The position numbers were made by a program, and so were the translations under genes. Below the pieces are notes generated by a model that had not been told where the DNA came from, ran no database searches, and saw only the letters and a program-made list of their open reading frames with translations. Shown piece by piece: positions 25,538 to 34,058 of a stretch of DNA of 47,045 nt. Position 1 is the stretch's first letter; every line of letters starts with the position of its first letter. The stretch covers positions 1 through 47,045 of the forward strand of contig CALHAR010000010.1 in NCBI GenBank assembly GCA_937931645.1. Reading direction: 5' to 3'. This DNA comes from an uncultured Alphaproteobacteria bacterium. Lineage in GTDB: Bacteria; Pseudomonadota; Alphaproteobacteria; Micavibrionales; Micavibrionaceae.

Positions 25538-26278
25538 CTATTTTGAGCTGTTAAGAGACCAATCATACTTAAAGAATTGAACGGTGGTGTCGTTATTGAC
25601 GGTATCTGATTTATAAGATTGTAGCCATTTATTTAGGCCGCCATGAAAGTCTTTTTTGAACCAGTCCATAACTTTGGTAACGCGTACTGCGTTCTGGCCG
25701 TCAACTTTTTTAAATCCTTTGGTTGAGTTCTTGAATGTTAAGTGAACTTGTTCATTGAGCTGCGCATCTAATTTATCGGCACGGTAGGCCTCGTTACGAA
25801 GATCTGGGCATGACTTGGCCGCACAATTAATAGCAAAGTGAATACGTGGCTCATCTAGCTTTCTAATGATTTTATGCTCTATGTTATCAAGAGAATATTC
25901 AGTACCGTTGATAGACCATTTATGCTTTTTCCATGGGCTGCTGAGAGTACTACCTAAGTTTTTAATGCTTTTCGTTTCGCCTTCACGTGTGATGAGGTCG
26001 ATTGTTAAAACATTATAAGCGTTAATCCAAAAAGCGAGCTTTTGATTTTTAGTGCTTAGTGTGTTTGGGTTCGTGGCTAATATTTCATCTCTGACAGTTG
26101 CGTGACGTGGGTCTTTTCCCCATGCCGCATAGTCAACACCATTATATTGAATACCGTTTTTAGTAACTGTTTTAACGTGTTGCTTTAGAAGAGCATCAAG
26201 GCTGTCTACATAGGCTTGTGCTGTTTGCGGTGTTAAGAATAAAACAAGGGCGCCGAGGCTTAATAATATTTTTTGCAT
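25538..26278 (-). CDS. exported DUF547 protein
   Basis: A 246-residue protein with a signal peptide (cleavage after AQA, about residue 22). The DUF547 signature is clear: LAFWINAYNVLTIDLI, LDNIEHKIIRK, and IHFAINCAAKSCPDLR with the two conserved cysteines. The fold resembles a papain-like or transglutaminase-like protease, and function is unknown. It lies in the periplasm beside a TVP38-type membrane protein (5-base gap) and the flavoprotein (11-base gap), a combination seen repeatedly with the glycosyltransferase pair. Confidence 0.88.
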   Translation of the reverse strand: MQKILLSLGALVLFLTPQTAQAYVDSLDALLKQHVKTVTKNGIQYNGVDYAAWGKDPRHATVRDEILATNPNTLSTKNQKLAFWINAYNVLTIDLITREGETKSIKNLGSTLSSPWKKHKWSINGTEYSLDNIEHKIIRKLDEPRIHFAINCAAKSCPDLRNEAYRADKLDAQLNEQVHLTFKNSTKGFKKVDGQNAVRVTKVMDWFKKDFHGGLNKWLQSYKSDTVNNDTTVQFFKYDWSLNSSK

Positions 26279-26283
26279 GTCTT

Positions 26284-26982
26284 TTATACTTTCTTTTTAT
26301 TTTTAAATTGTTTGTATAATGTTGGAATAAGGGCAAAGCATCCAAGAAGGGCAAAAGCCAATAATGTTTCTCCAGATACTAAATCTTTTAAGTTTTCAAT
26401 TTCACCGAGCTGTTTACCGAGGTTTACAAAAACAAAGCTGCCTGGAATGATACCTAAAAATGTAGTGATAACAAAAGTACGCAAACGAACATTAAATAGT
26501 GCCGGCACGATGTTTACCAAGAAGAATGGGAAAATTGGTACAAGGCGCATAAATAATAAATACCCTGCGGCATTGTCTTTCATATTCCCCTCGATGCGTT
26601 GATAAAGACTGCCTGCTTTTTCACGCAAAGTTTCACCAAGTGATGTTTTGGCGATGAGGAAGATAATTGCGGCGCCTAATGTTGCGGCACTAACGACATA
26701 TAATGTACCCAACCATTTACCAAATAAGAATCCGCCTGCCAGTGTTAGAACGGTTGCTATAGGCAGGGATAAGGCCACCGATGCAACGTAAGCGGCAATG
26801 AAGGCTAGTGAGGATAGAAAAGGATGCTCTGCAACATTAGAGAGTAACTCACCTTTATGCTCTTGTAAGGTTTCAATATTAAGCTTTTCATGCACGCCTG
26901 TTGCGAAAGCGATAGCCATGAGAGCGGCAATGATGATGAGCGGTAACCAGCGTTTTATATTTTGTATTTTTGTTTCAGTCAT
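26284..26982 (-). CDS. TVP38/TMEM64-family membrane protein
   Basis: A 232-residue inner-membrane protein of the VTT/DedA-like superfamily: about five or six hydrophobic segments, with the core FGKWLGTLYVVSAATLGAAIIFLIAKTS and LRLVPIFPFFLVNIVPALF. Members move or flip lipids in eukaryotes and are poorly known in bacteria. It is the first gene of the seven-gene minus-strand operon. It follows leuA by 91 bases on the same strand with no terminator between, so some read-through from leuA is possible. Confidence 0.88.
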   Translation of the reverse strand: MTETKIQNIKRWLPLIIIAALMAIAFATGVHEKLNIETLQEHKGELLSNVAEHPFLSSLAFIAAYVASVALSLPIATVLTLAGGFLFGKWLGTLYVVSAATLGAAIIFLIAKTSLGETLREKAGSLYQRIEGNMKDNAAGYLLFMRLVPIFPFFLVNIVPALFNVRLRTFVITTFLGIIPGSFVFVNLGKQLGEIENLKDLVSGETLLAFALLGCFALIPTLYKQFKNKKKV

Positions 26983-27073
26983 AACTTTTTCTGTTGTTGT
27001 GGTATCTTTAGTATATTTAACCTTAATATAATATGTTTCGTTTGGTAAAAAGAGTTTGTTACACCATCTTTGT

Positions 27074-28747
27074 TTAGATATTTATTCTGTTAAAAGCAGA
27101 AAGCAGGGCTTTTATAGAAGAGCGGGTAATGTTGGAATCGACGCCAGCCCCATAAAATTCTTCCCCCTCTTTATTGATCAATGAAATATAAGACGCTGCT
27201 TCGGCGCCACTTCCCGTTGAAAGAGTATGTTCTTCATAATTACTAAGCTCAAACATGGTTCCTGTTTTTTGGCGCAACCCTTCGGCAAAGGCATTAATAG
27301 GTCCGTTTCCTTCTGAAACGAAGTTAATTTCTACGCCTGATTTATCAAGTAACTTTGTGGTGGCTCTTACTTTATCTTCTGTTCCTGTGATATTTTCATA
27401 CTGGAACATGGACAGACTATAGCCTTGTTCTTGAGTGAGGTATTCAGCATCAAAGACATCAAAAATTTCATTAGCTAAGATTTCTTTGGCGGTTTTATCA
27501 GCTACTTTTTGTATGGCGCGGGCAAATTCAATCTGCATGGCTTTGGGGAGTTTGAAACCAAACTCTTGTTCCAATATATACGCAATACCGCTTTTACCAG
27601 ATTGGCTGTTGATACGGATGGCGGTTTCATAACTGCGGCCAATATCATTGGGGTCAAGTGGTAGATAAGGAATATCCCAATGGGTGCGTTTTTCTTTTTT
27701 ATGTGCGTCCAATCCTTTTTTAATAGCATCTTGGTGCGACCCAGAAAGGGCGGTGAAGACTAACTCACCGGCATAGGGGTGACGGACATGGGTTGGTATT
27801 TGGTTGCATTCTTCAACTGTTTTTACAATATGAGGTAGGTCTGTTAAATCCAATTTAGGGTCAACACCTTGCGTCATTAAATTAAGGGCGAGAGCGACTA
27901 AATCCGCATTGCCTGTACGTTCTCCATTGCCCAATAAAGTGCCTTCTACGCGTTCTGCACCGGCCATGACAGCCAGTTCAGAAGATGTGATAGCACCGCC
28001 ACGGTCATTATGGGCGTGTACACTTAATGTTACCGAGTCTCTGCGGGTTAAGTTGCGGCTCATCCATTCTATTTGGTCGGCAAAAATATTGGGTGTTGAG
28101 GTTTCTACCGTTGATGGCAGGTTGATTGTCATTTTATTATCAGGGGTCGGTTGCCATGTTTCAATGACGGCGTTGCAAATGTCTAAGGCAACGTCTAACT
28201 CTGTTCCGGTAAAACTTTCTGGTGAATATTCTAAAACCCATTCTGTTTCGGGATTTTTCTCTGCCAGTTCTTTAACAAGGCGCACGCCATCGCAGGCTAT
28301 TTTCTTTATACCTTCTGGATCCATTTTGAAAACATCGCGGCGCTGGGCGACGGATGTTGAATTATAAAGATGGATGATGGCGCGTTTCGCGCCTTTCATG
28401 GATTCAAAGGTGCGCTCAATCAGATGCGCGCGTGCTTGCGTTAAGACTTGTGGTGTTACATCACTGGGAATTAAATTATTCTCAATAATATGACGCGCAA
28501 AATCAAATTCAATTTCTGAAGCAGAAGGGAATCCTATTTCAATTTCTTTAAACCCAATGGCGACCAGAAGGTTATACATTTTTACTTTTCGTTTGTGATC
28601 CATTGGATTCACAAGGGCTTGGTTGCCATCGCGTAAATCAACCGCGCACCAAATAGGGGCCTTGTCTATTACTTTGTCTGGCCATGTGCGGTCTTTTAGG
28701 GCAACAGGGGCGTATGGCGTATATTTTGAATGATTGCTTTGCGTCAT
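27074..28747 (-). CDS. leuA: 2-isopropylmalate synthase (LeuA type 2)
   Basis: A 557-residue enzyme that condenses acetyl-CoA with 2-oxoisovalerate, the first step of leucine synthesis. Length and sequence match the type 2 (long) family. Visible are PIWCAVDLRDGNQALVNP at the active site, IEIGFPSASEIEFDF, the metal-binding SVHAHNDRGGAI and GTLLGNGERTGNADLV. The C-terminal allosteric domain (leucine-sensing) includes SEGNGPINAF and GAEAASYISL. It diverges from pdxA with 113 bases between and stands apart from other leucine genes. Confidence 0.96.
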   Translation of the reverse strand: MTQSNHSKYTPYAPVALKDRTWPDKVIDKAPIWCAVDLRDGNQALVNPMDHKRKVKMYNLLVAIGFKEIEIGFPSASEIEFDFARHIIENNLIPSDVTPQVLTQARAHLIERTFESMKGAKRAIIHLYNSTSVAQRRDVFKMDPEGIKKIACDGVRLVKELAEKNPETEWVLEYSPESFTGTELDVALDICNAVIETWQPTPDNKMTINLPSTVETSTPNIFADQIEWMSRNLTRRDSVTLSVHAHNDRGGAITSSELAVMAGAERVEGTLLGNGERTGNADLVALALNLMTQGVDPKLDLTDLPHIVKTVEECNQIPTHVRHPYAGELVFTALSGSHQDAIKKGLDAHKKEKRTHWDIPYLPLDPNDIGRSYETAIRINSQSGKSGIAYILEQEFGFKLPKAMQIEFARAIQKVADKTAKEILANEIFDVFDAEYLTQEQGYSLSMFQYENITGTEDKVRATTKLLDKSGVEINFVSEGNGPINAFAEGLRQKTGTMFELSNYEEHTLSTGSGAEAASYISLINKEGEEFYGAGVDSNITRSSIKALLSAFNRINI

Positions 28748-28860
28748 TTTATGCGTGTGCCTTAAAAAAAACTATCTTATAAATTGTGCTAGGGCGTAGT
28801 ATTAACGCATATTAAACAGGCTTTCAATATGATAAGAAGGAAACGAATAAGGATAAGCGT

Positions 28861-29853
28861 ATGAAACCTTTAGCCATAACAATGGGGGAGCCAGCAGGCG
28901 TTGGTGGAGAGCTGACGTTAAAAGCATGGGCTTTGCGTGTTGAGAAAAACCTGCCTGTCTTTTTTGCGATTGATAATATTACCCGCTTGAAAGCGTTACA
29001 GCCTGATATCCCTATCCAAGAGATTCATGATCCTACCGAAGCGCGGGATGTTTTTGATGAGGCTCTTCCTGTTTTAAATATTGATTTAGCGGAACCGCCA
29101 ATCGTTGGTACGCTGAATCCATTAAATGGGCAGGCGGTTTTGACAAGTATTGAAAAGGCCGTGGATTTTTGTATGGCGGAGCAGGCCGCTGGCCTTGTCA
29201 CCAACCCCATTCATAAGGCCGCGCTTTATGACATAGGTTTTGAACATCCAGGACATACTGAATTTGTTGCGGAGTTGTGTGGCCAGAAAAATAATAAGCA
29301 TGAAGTGCCAGTGATGATGTTGGCGGCTAAAGACCTGCGGGTGGTACCATTGACAGTTCATATTCCTTTGAAAGCTGTACCAGCCGCCGTTACGGAAGAG
29401 TTGATTTTGAAGAAGGTGCGTATCGTTCATGAATCATTACGCCATGACTTTAAACTCGATACGCCGCGTATCGCTGTGGTGGGATTAAATCCACATGCGG
29501 GGGAAAATGGTAAAATTGGTTTGGAAGATCAAGAGGTTATTGCGCCTGCGCTTCATATTTTAAAATCTGAGGGCGTAGACGTGACGGGTCCGCATTCTGC
29601 CGACACATTATTTCATGAAGAAGCACGGCAGCATTATGATATCGCGCTGGGTATGTATCATGATCAAGTCCTTATTCCGTTGAAAACTTTAGATTTTTAT
29701 GGGGGCGTCAATGTTACATTGGGGTTATCTGTCGTTCGTACATCACCAGACCATGGTACTGCATTGGATATAGCGGGGCAGGGTATTGCCCGCGTTGATA
29801 GTTTTGTGAATGCTATTTTGATGGCAGCGGAGATTGCGCAAAATCGGCGTTAA
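28861..29853 (+). CDS. pdxA: 4-hydroxythreonine-4-phosphate dehydrogenase
   Basis: A 330-residue enzyme of pyridoxal phosphate synthesis (the DXP-dependent route). Motifs: ITMGEPAGVGGELTLKAW at the start, NPIHKAAL, the zinc-binding EHPGHTEF, HDQVLIPLK and a final SPDHGTALDIAGQG. Length matches E. coli PdxA (329). AAGGA is well placed before the ATG. It is divergent from leuA. A hairpin about 110 bases after the stop may end the transcript before secE. Confidence 0.95.
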   Translation: MKPLAITMGEPAGVGGELTLKAWALRVEKNLPVFFAIDNITRLKALQPDIPIQEIHDPTEARDVFDEALPVLNIDLAEPPIVGTLNPLNGQAVLTSIEKAVDFCMAEQAAGLVTNPIHKAALYDIGFEHPGHTEFVAELCGQKNNKHEVPVMMLAAKDLRVVPLTVHIPLKAVPAAVTEELILKKVRIVHESLRHDFKLDTPRIAVVGLNPHAGENGKIGLEDQEVIAPALHILKSEGVDVTGPHSADTLFHEEARQHYDIALGMYHDQVLIPLKTLDFYGGVNVTLGLSVVRTSPDHGTALDIAGQGIARVDSFVNAILMAAEIAQNRR

Positions 29854-29962
29854 ATTATTTTGAAAAAAAGCTGGATTTTATTTTCGTCTTAGAGTATCAC
29901 TTCCATATTCCCTACAATCTAGGTTTCTAACAGCGGTCGCAAGACCTTACGAACCTATGGTT

Positions 29963-29994
29963 AAAACAGGGAAAAACACTGTTTCCCCCGTTTT
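29963..29994 (+). terminator. possible terminator between pdxA and secE
   Basis: AAAAC and GGGAAA pair with TTTCCC and GTTTT around a short loop; a bulged A and two extra C residues interrupt the stem. The downstream tail is only four T residues, so termination may be weak. It could alternatively be part of the secE-nusG leader. Confidence 0.45.
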
Positions 29995-30031
29995 GTGGGT
30001 GTGATGGCTATATAGAATAAGGATAAAGAGC

Positions 30032-30229
30032 ATGGCGAAAATAAGCCCTATTGAATTTGTAAATCAGGTGAAAGCCGAAGTTAAAAAAGTCACGTGGCCG
30101 TCGCGTAAAGAAACAACGGTTAGCACGATTGCTGTTTTTATTATGGCGGCGCTGGCGGCAATATTTTTATTTTTTACGGATCAAATTTTAACGTTGGCCG
30201 TTAATTTTATTTTAGACTTAGGGCAGTAA
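30032..30229 (+). CDS. secE: protein translocase subunit SecE
   Basis: A 65-residue single-span inner-membrane protein that clamps the SecY channel. It has the family motif EVKKVTWPSRKETT before one hydrophobic segment (about residues 30-55). The short length is usual outside the enterics. AAGGATA precedes the ATG. It is followed by nusG, as in most bacteria, but the usual tuf and tRNA-Trp upstream are absent (pdxA is there instead). The stop codon lies inside a 16-base tandem repeat. Confidence 0.95.
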   Translation: MAKISPIEFVNQVKAEVKKVTWPSRKETTVSTIAVFIMAALAAIFLFFTDQILTLAVNFILDLGQ

Positions 30230-30268
30230 TTGTTAAGGGCAGTAATTGTTAAGGGCAATAATTATTAA
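30221..30268 (+). repeat. three 16-bp tandem repeats at the secE stop
   Basis: GGGCAGTAATTGTTAA is present twice in full and a third time with two changes (GGGCAATAATTATTAA), directly end to end. The first copy contains the last two secE codons and the stop. Each copy carries TAA in the secE frame or near it. It looks like slipped-strand duplication of the 3' end of the gene. Confidence 0.9.
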
Positions 30269-30350
30269 GGATAATTTACTAATTGAATGATAAACAGCCT
30301 CCTCCAACTTGTTGGTATGAAGGCATTATAAAAGAAAAGGATTTAAGACA

Positions 30351-30881
30351 ATGGCAATGCGTTGGTACGTTTTACACGTTTATTCAGGCTTTGAAAATAA
30401 AGTGGCAGAGGCAATTAATGAGAAGGCGCGTAAGCTGAAATTGGTTGACCGTGTTGGCGAAATCATGGTTCCAACTGAAGAAGTTGTTGAGGTTAAGCGT
30501 GGGCAACGCGTGAATGCAGAGCGTAAGTTCTTCCCTGGTTACGTCTTGGCAAAGCTGGATATGAGTGACCAAATTTGGCATATGATTAAAGACACACCAA
30601 AGGTCACAGGTTTTTTAGGGGCGAGTAATAAACCATCTCCTATTACGCAAAAAGAAGCCGATGCGCTGATTAAGCAAATTCAAGAAGGGGTGGATAGTCC
30701 ACGCCCATCTATTATTTTCGACATTGGTGAAGAAGTTAAAGTTATTGATGGGCCGTTTGCTTCATTTAACGGTATGGTTGAAGAGGTTGATGAAGAAAAA
30801 GGCAAGTTGAAAGTGTCTGTTTCTATCTTTGGTCGGGCAACCCCGGTTGAGCTTGAATATAGCCAAGTTGAAAAGCTTTAA
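30351..30881 (+). CDS. nusG: transcription termination/antitermination factor NusG
   Basis: A 176-residue protein that binds RNA polymerase and links it to Rho, S10 and antitermination complexes. The N-terminal NGN domain opens with RWYVLHVYSGFENKVAEAI and includes RKFFPGYVLAKLDM. The C-terminal KOW domain includes EVKVIDGPFASFNGMVEEVD and ends with LEYSQVEKL. It is 121 bases after secE and is followed by a strong terminator, so secE-nusG form one unit apart from rplK. Confidence 0.96.
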   Translation: MAMRWYVLHVYSGFENKVAEAINEKARKLKLVDRVGEIMVPTEEVVEVKRGQRVNAERKFFPGYVLAKLDMSDQIWHMIKDTPKVTGFLGASNKPSPITQKEADALIKQIQEGVDSPRPSIIFDIGEEVKVIDGPFASFNGMVEEVDEEKGKLKVSVSIFGRATPVELEYSQVEKL

Positions 30882-30911
30882 TTCAAATCTTACTGAATGA
30901 ATATCTAAAAT

Positions 30912-30945
30912 ACCTCCAGTTCACAAACGCTGGGGGTGTTTTTTT
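30912..30945 (+). terminator. terminator after nusG
   Basis: ACCTCCAG pairs with CTGGGGGT (eight pairs, one G-T) around a ten-base loop and is followed by GTTTTTTT. It ends the secE-nusG transcript. Confidence 0.88.
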
Positions 30946-31056
30946 GCTTGCATAATGAGCCAAAATCTCTATAAATCGCCTGATTAATGGCTGTAGTAAG
31001 TATTTCTTTGAGATAAAGACCATAAAGGAAGCTGCACTACGGACACTCTGAAAACA

Positions 31057-31100
31057 GGTTTAAACTCATAAGTCTTAACTGACTTTAGGTAGGTTAAACC
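31057..31100 (+). promoter_or_regulatory. structured leader of rplK-rplA
   Basis: GGTTTAA pairs with TTAAACC, enclosing a smaller hairpin AAGTC/GACTT. This lies about 55-95 bases upstream of rplK. In many bacteria the L11 operon leader is the site of translational control by L1, so this may be that element. No sequence match to the L1 site was established. Confidence 0.35.
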
Positions 31101-31153
31101 AATTTCAACAGACCTCGGGAATGTTGAATATTAAATAAGTAAAGGAGCTAGAA

Positions 31154-31588
31154 ATGGCAAAAGAAGAAGCGGTTGGCTATATCAACCTTATCATTCCTGC
31201 GGGAATGGCAAATCCAGCCCCACCAGTTGGTCCAGCATTGGGTCAGCACGGGGTAAACATCAAAGCATTTACAGATGATTTTAACGCCAAAACAGGCGAT
31301 ATGAAAAAAGGTATTCCGATACCTGTAAAGATCTCTGTTTATAAGGATAAATCATACAGCTTCGTTATGAAGCAACCACCAAATAGTTACTTCATTAAAG
31401 AGGCAACAAAACTTAAATCTGGCGCAAACAGCCCAGGTCATGAAGTTGCTGGACAAATTCGTTTGTCACAAGTGAAGAAAATTGCTGAAGAAAAAATGCC
31501 AGATTTGAACGCAGTCGATATTGAAGGCGCAATGAAAATCATTGAAGGCTCGGCCCGTTCTATGGGTATTGAAGTGGTGGAAGGATAG
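31154..31588 (+). CDS. rplK: 50S ribosomal protein L11
   Basis: A 144-residue protein of the GTPase-associated centre. Conserved landmarks are visible: [28 protein letters not shown] at the N-terminal domain, [14 protein letters not shown], and C-terminal [20 protein letters not shown], which binds 23S rRNA. AAAGGAG precedes the ATG. It is the first gene of the rplK-rplA unit. rplA begins four bases after its stop, with the rplA ribosome binding site overlapping the L11 stop region. Confidence 0.98.
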   Translation: MAKEEAVGYINLIIPAGMANPAPPVGPALGQHGVNIKAFTDDFNAKTGDMKKGIPIPVKISVYKDKSYSFVMKQPPNSYFIKEATKLKSGANSPGHEVAGQIRLSQVKKIAEEKMPDLNAVDIEGAMKIIEGSARSMGIEVVEG

Positions 31589-31592
31589 TATC

Positions 31593-32285
31593 ATGACAAA
31601 AACAACTAAAAAAATGAAAGCGGCAAACGCACAATTTGATCGTGAAACGCTTTATTCTATAGCGGATGCTGTGAAGATGGTTAAAGAAAGCGCGTCTCAT
31701 CGTAAATTTGACGAAACGATTGATGTTGCCATGAATTTGGGAATTGACCCTAAGCATGCTGATCAACAGGTTCGTGGTATGGTGTCTTTACCAAATGGTA
31801 CGGGTGCAACTGTTCGTGTTGCTGTGTTTGCACGTGATGCAAAAGCAGATGAGGCAAAAGCAGCTGGCGCGGATATCGTTGGTGCAGAAGATCTGGCTGA
31901 GAAAATCAAAGCTGGTGAAATGCACTTTGATCGTTGTATCGCAACCCCTGATATGATGCCACTTGTTGGTCAATTAGGTCAGGTTTTGGGTCCAAAAGGC
32001 CTGATGCCAAATCCGAAATTAGGAACCGTGACTCCAGATGTGAAAAAAGCTGTGGAAGCGGCCAAGGGCGGCGCTCTTGAATATCGCGCTGAAAAAAGCG
32101 GTATTGTCCATGCGGGTGTTGGTAAAGCAAGCTTTGATGAGAAGAAGATTGTTGAGAACGTTCAGGCGTTTATCGAGACTATTCAAAAAGCGCGTCCTGC
32201 TGGGGCGAAAGGAGCTTTCATTAAGCGTGTTACATTGTCTTCGACAATGGGTCCTGGTATCAAGATTGATTTAGAAGCCGCTTAA
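31593..32285 (+). CDS. rplA: 50S ribosomal protein L1
   Basis: A 230-residue protein of the L1 stalk and autoregulator of its operon in many bacteria. The start is the ATG at 31593 ([15 protein letters not shown]), preceded by AAGGA; a longer frame reading from inside rplK is not needed. Motifs include [24 protein letters not shown], the hallmark [18 protein letters not shown], and the C-terminal [12 protein letters not shown] good terminator follows, so rplKA is separate from rplJL. Confidence 0.98.
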   Translation: MTKTTKKMKAANAQFDRETLYSIADAVKMVKESASHRKFDETIDVAMNLGIDPKHADQQVRGMVSLPNGTGATVRVAVFARDAKADEAKAAGADIVGAEDLAEKIKAGEMHFDRCIATPDMMPLVGQLGQVLGPKGLMPNPKLGTVTPDVKKAVEAAKGGALEYRAEKSGIVHAGVGKASFDEKKIVENVQAFIETIQKARPAGAKGAFIKRVTLSSTMGPGIKIDLEAA

Positions 32286-32311
32286 TTAAGGCTTAAGTGT
32301 AAAATTTTTTT

Positions 32312-32341
32312 AAAAGCGCGTCTTCGGAGGCGCTTTTTTTT
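32312..32341 (+). terminator. terminator after rplA
   Basis: AAAAGCGC pairs with GCGCTTTT, extended by a two-pair top capped by a UUCG tetraloop, with one G-G mismatch. Eight T residues run through and after the 3' arm. It splits rplKA from the MOSC gene. Confidence 0.9.
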
Positions 32342-32414
32342 GCATTGTGTTAGTTGACACCTTTTAAGATTATGTATATTTAAGTGTGATATTTGTTATA
32401 TCTAGGAGGTTCTT

Positions 32415-33302
32415 GTGAGAGCAATAGTATCGAGTTGTATTACTTACCCTTTGAAGTCTGGTGGGGGGATTAAAACAAATTTTATTGAGTTGACGGACAG
32501 GGGCCCTAAGCACGATAGGATGTGGATGCTGGTAGATGAGAAGGGGGAAAAACTGTCTCAGCGTAACAGAGGTTGTGAAAAGATGGCGTTAATTACGCCG
32601 AAGGTTCATGAAGATGGCAGTATTACTTTTAATGCTCCTAATCAGGAGGCTTTGAGCATTCCAGCTATTTCTGGTAATGATGTCTCTGAATTTACGGTTC
32701 ACGGAAACGCTTGTTATGGTTTTGATAGCGGCGATGTTGCGGCGCAATGGTTCGAAAATTACTTGGGTACTTACTGTCGTCTAGTTTCTTATGCACATGA
32801 TAAGCCTCGCCCTGTTGATATTGATTATGGTGATGTGAGAGATACAGTGAGTTTTGCGGATGGTATGCCGTTACTTGTCACTTCAACATCTTCGTTGAAT
32901 GCACTATCTGAACATTTTCCTGAAAACTTAAATATAGATATGGATCGATTTAGGCCTAATATCGTTATTCATGGCTTAGAACCATTTGAAGAAGATATTA
33001 TTTACAAATTACGTATTGGAGGGGCGGTTGAATTGGAGTTTGTAAAGCCTTGCGCGCGTTGTATTCTTACGACTGTTGACCAACAGGTTGGGAAAAAAAT
33101 TGAAGGTAGCAACGAGCCTATGGGTACTTTGGTTAAGACGAGACGTGGTAAAGGTGCTGGTTTGCAGGGTGTGTTTTTTGGTCAAAATGCTATTCCGCGT
33201 AGCCTAGGGCGCATTACCGTTGGTGATGAGGTTGAAATTATATCAACGCGAGCGATGCATCCTGCGTTGGAAGAGGCTGTTTTGAAATTTCAGGTAAAAT
33301 AG
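32415..33302 (+). CDS. MOSC-domain protein (YcbX-like)
   Basis: A 295-residue protein with an N-terminal MOSC beta-barrel (SCITYPLKSGGGIK, then DRGPKHDRMWMLVDEKGE) and a C-terminal MOSC domain (FVKPCARCILTTVD with the conserved cysteine, then RVPR-like VFFGQNAIPRSLGRITVGDEVEI). YcbX-type proteins use molybdenum cofactor to reduce N-hydroxylated compounds, often with a ferredoxin or cytochrome partner. The start is GTG after a strong AGGAGGT. It is between rplA and rplJ, bounded by the rplA terminator and a new promoter for rplJ, which is an unusual place; no molybdenum genes are nearby. Confidence 0.88.
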   Translation: MRAIVSSCITYPLKSGGGIKTNFIELTDRGPKHDRMWMLVDEKGEKLSQRNRGCEKMALITPKVHEDGSITFNAPNQEALSIPAISGNDVSEFTVHGNACYGFDSGDVAAQWFENYLGTYCRLVSYAHDKPRPVDIDYGDVRDTVSFADGMPLLVTSTSSLNALSEHFPENLNIDMDRFRPNIVIHGLEPFEEDIIYKLRIGGAVELEFVKPCARCILTTVDQQVGKKIEGSNEPMGTLVKTRRGKGAGLQGVFFGQNAIPRSLGRITVGDEVEIISTRAMHPALEEAVLKFQVK

Positions 33303-33305
33303 TAC

Positions 33306-33333
33306 TTGACGCACCCTAAAAAAACCTTATAAC
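33306..33333 (+). promoter_or_regulatory. promoter for rplJ-rplL
   Basis: TTGACG (33306-33311) and TATAAC (33328-33333) are 16 bases apart, starting just after the MOSC stop. A transcript from here gives a leader of about 155 bases before rplJ. Confidence 0.7.
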
Positions 33334-33452
33334 AGCGTTAACTTATCCAAGATCATAGGGGCGAGAGCTTAAATACCCTATGTTAGATGGGGTTCATAAG
33401 AAAGCGATTAAGCTTGATCGTTTCTTTATTAACCTAATTGATTTATTGGATA

Positions 33453-33479
33453 GGCGGTTTTGTTAAAACCGTCTTTTTT
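33453..33479 (+). terminator. terminator-like hairpin in the rplJ leader
   Basis: A nine-pair stem (GGCGGTTTT with AAAACCGTC, one G-T) and a three-base loop GTT are followed by six T residues. It ends only 16 bases before the rplJ ATG and six bases before its ribosome binding site. As the downstream gene must be expressed, it is probably an attenuator relieved by L10 or another leader fold, not a full stop. Confidence 0.75.
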
Positions 33480-33495
33480 ATTTGGAGGATTACCC

Positions 33496-34011
33496 ATGGG
33501 AATGACCCGTGCACGCAAGCAAGAAGAAATTGAAAACCTAAAGGCTCGTATGGCGAATAGCGAGATAATCGTTTTGTCGCAAAATAAAGGTTTGGATGCA
33601 AAAAGCATTACTGACTTACGTTTGGAAATGCGTAAAAATGATGTTGAGTTTAAGGTTGTTAAAAACACACTGGCAAAAATTGCTGCCGAAGGCACATCAG
33701 GTGAAAAGATTGCTGATATGTTTGCTGGTCCTGTTGCAATGGCGACATCGCAAGACCCAGTAGCTGCGGCTAAGGTGGCTCATAACTTTGCTAAAGGGAA
33801 TGATAATCTAGTTATTCTTGGTGGTGTTTATGGTGATATGGTTTTGGATGCTGATGGTGTTAAGCAATTAGCAAGCCTTCCTTCATTGGACGAGCTTCGT
33901 TCCAAAATTATTGGTCTTATCCAAGCGCCAGCACAAAAAATTGCACAGATCACTCAGATTCCTGCGCAACAATTGGTTGGTGTGACAAAGGCTTACAGCG
34001 AAAAAGCATAA
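33496..34011 (+). CDS. rplJ: 50S ribosomal protein L10
   Basis: A 171-residue protein that anchors the L7/L12 stalk. The start is the ATG at 33496 (MGMTRARKQEEIENL) after TGGAGGA; a frame reading from 33460 would run through the leader hairpin and is rejected. Motifs include MRKNDVEFKVVKNTLAKIA and the C-terminal helix (QAPAQKIAQITQIPAQQLV) that binds L7/L12 dimers. rplL follows 47 bases later. Confidence 0.97.
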   Translation: MGMTRARKQEEIENLKARMANSEIIVLSQNKGLDAKSITDLRLEMRKNDVEFKVVKNTLAKIAAEGTSGEKIADMFAGPVAMATSQDPVAAAKVAHNFAKGNDNLVILGGVYGDMVLDADGVKQLASLPSLDELRSKIIGLIQAPAQKIAQITQIPAQQLVGVTKAYSEKA

Positions 34012-34058
34012 TAATAATTATTAATTTGAATTACATTTTTAAATAAGGAGAAAAGAAA

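Noticed and set aside
31542..31592. N-terminal extension of L1 reading from inside rplK
   Set aside because: The ATG at 31593 has a good AAGGA and gives the normal L1 length.
33460..33495. Longer L10 start
   Set aside because: It would translate through the leader hairpin and T-run; the ATG at 33496 has TGGAGGA and gives normal length.
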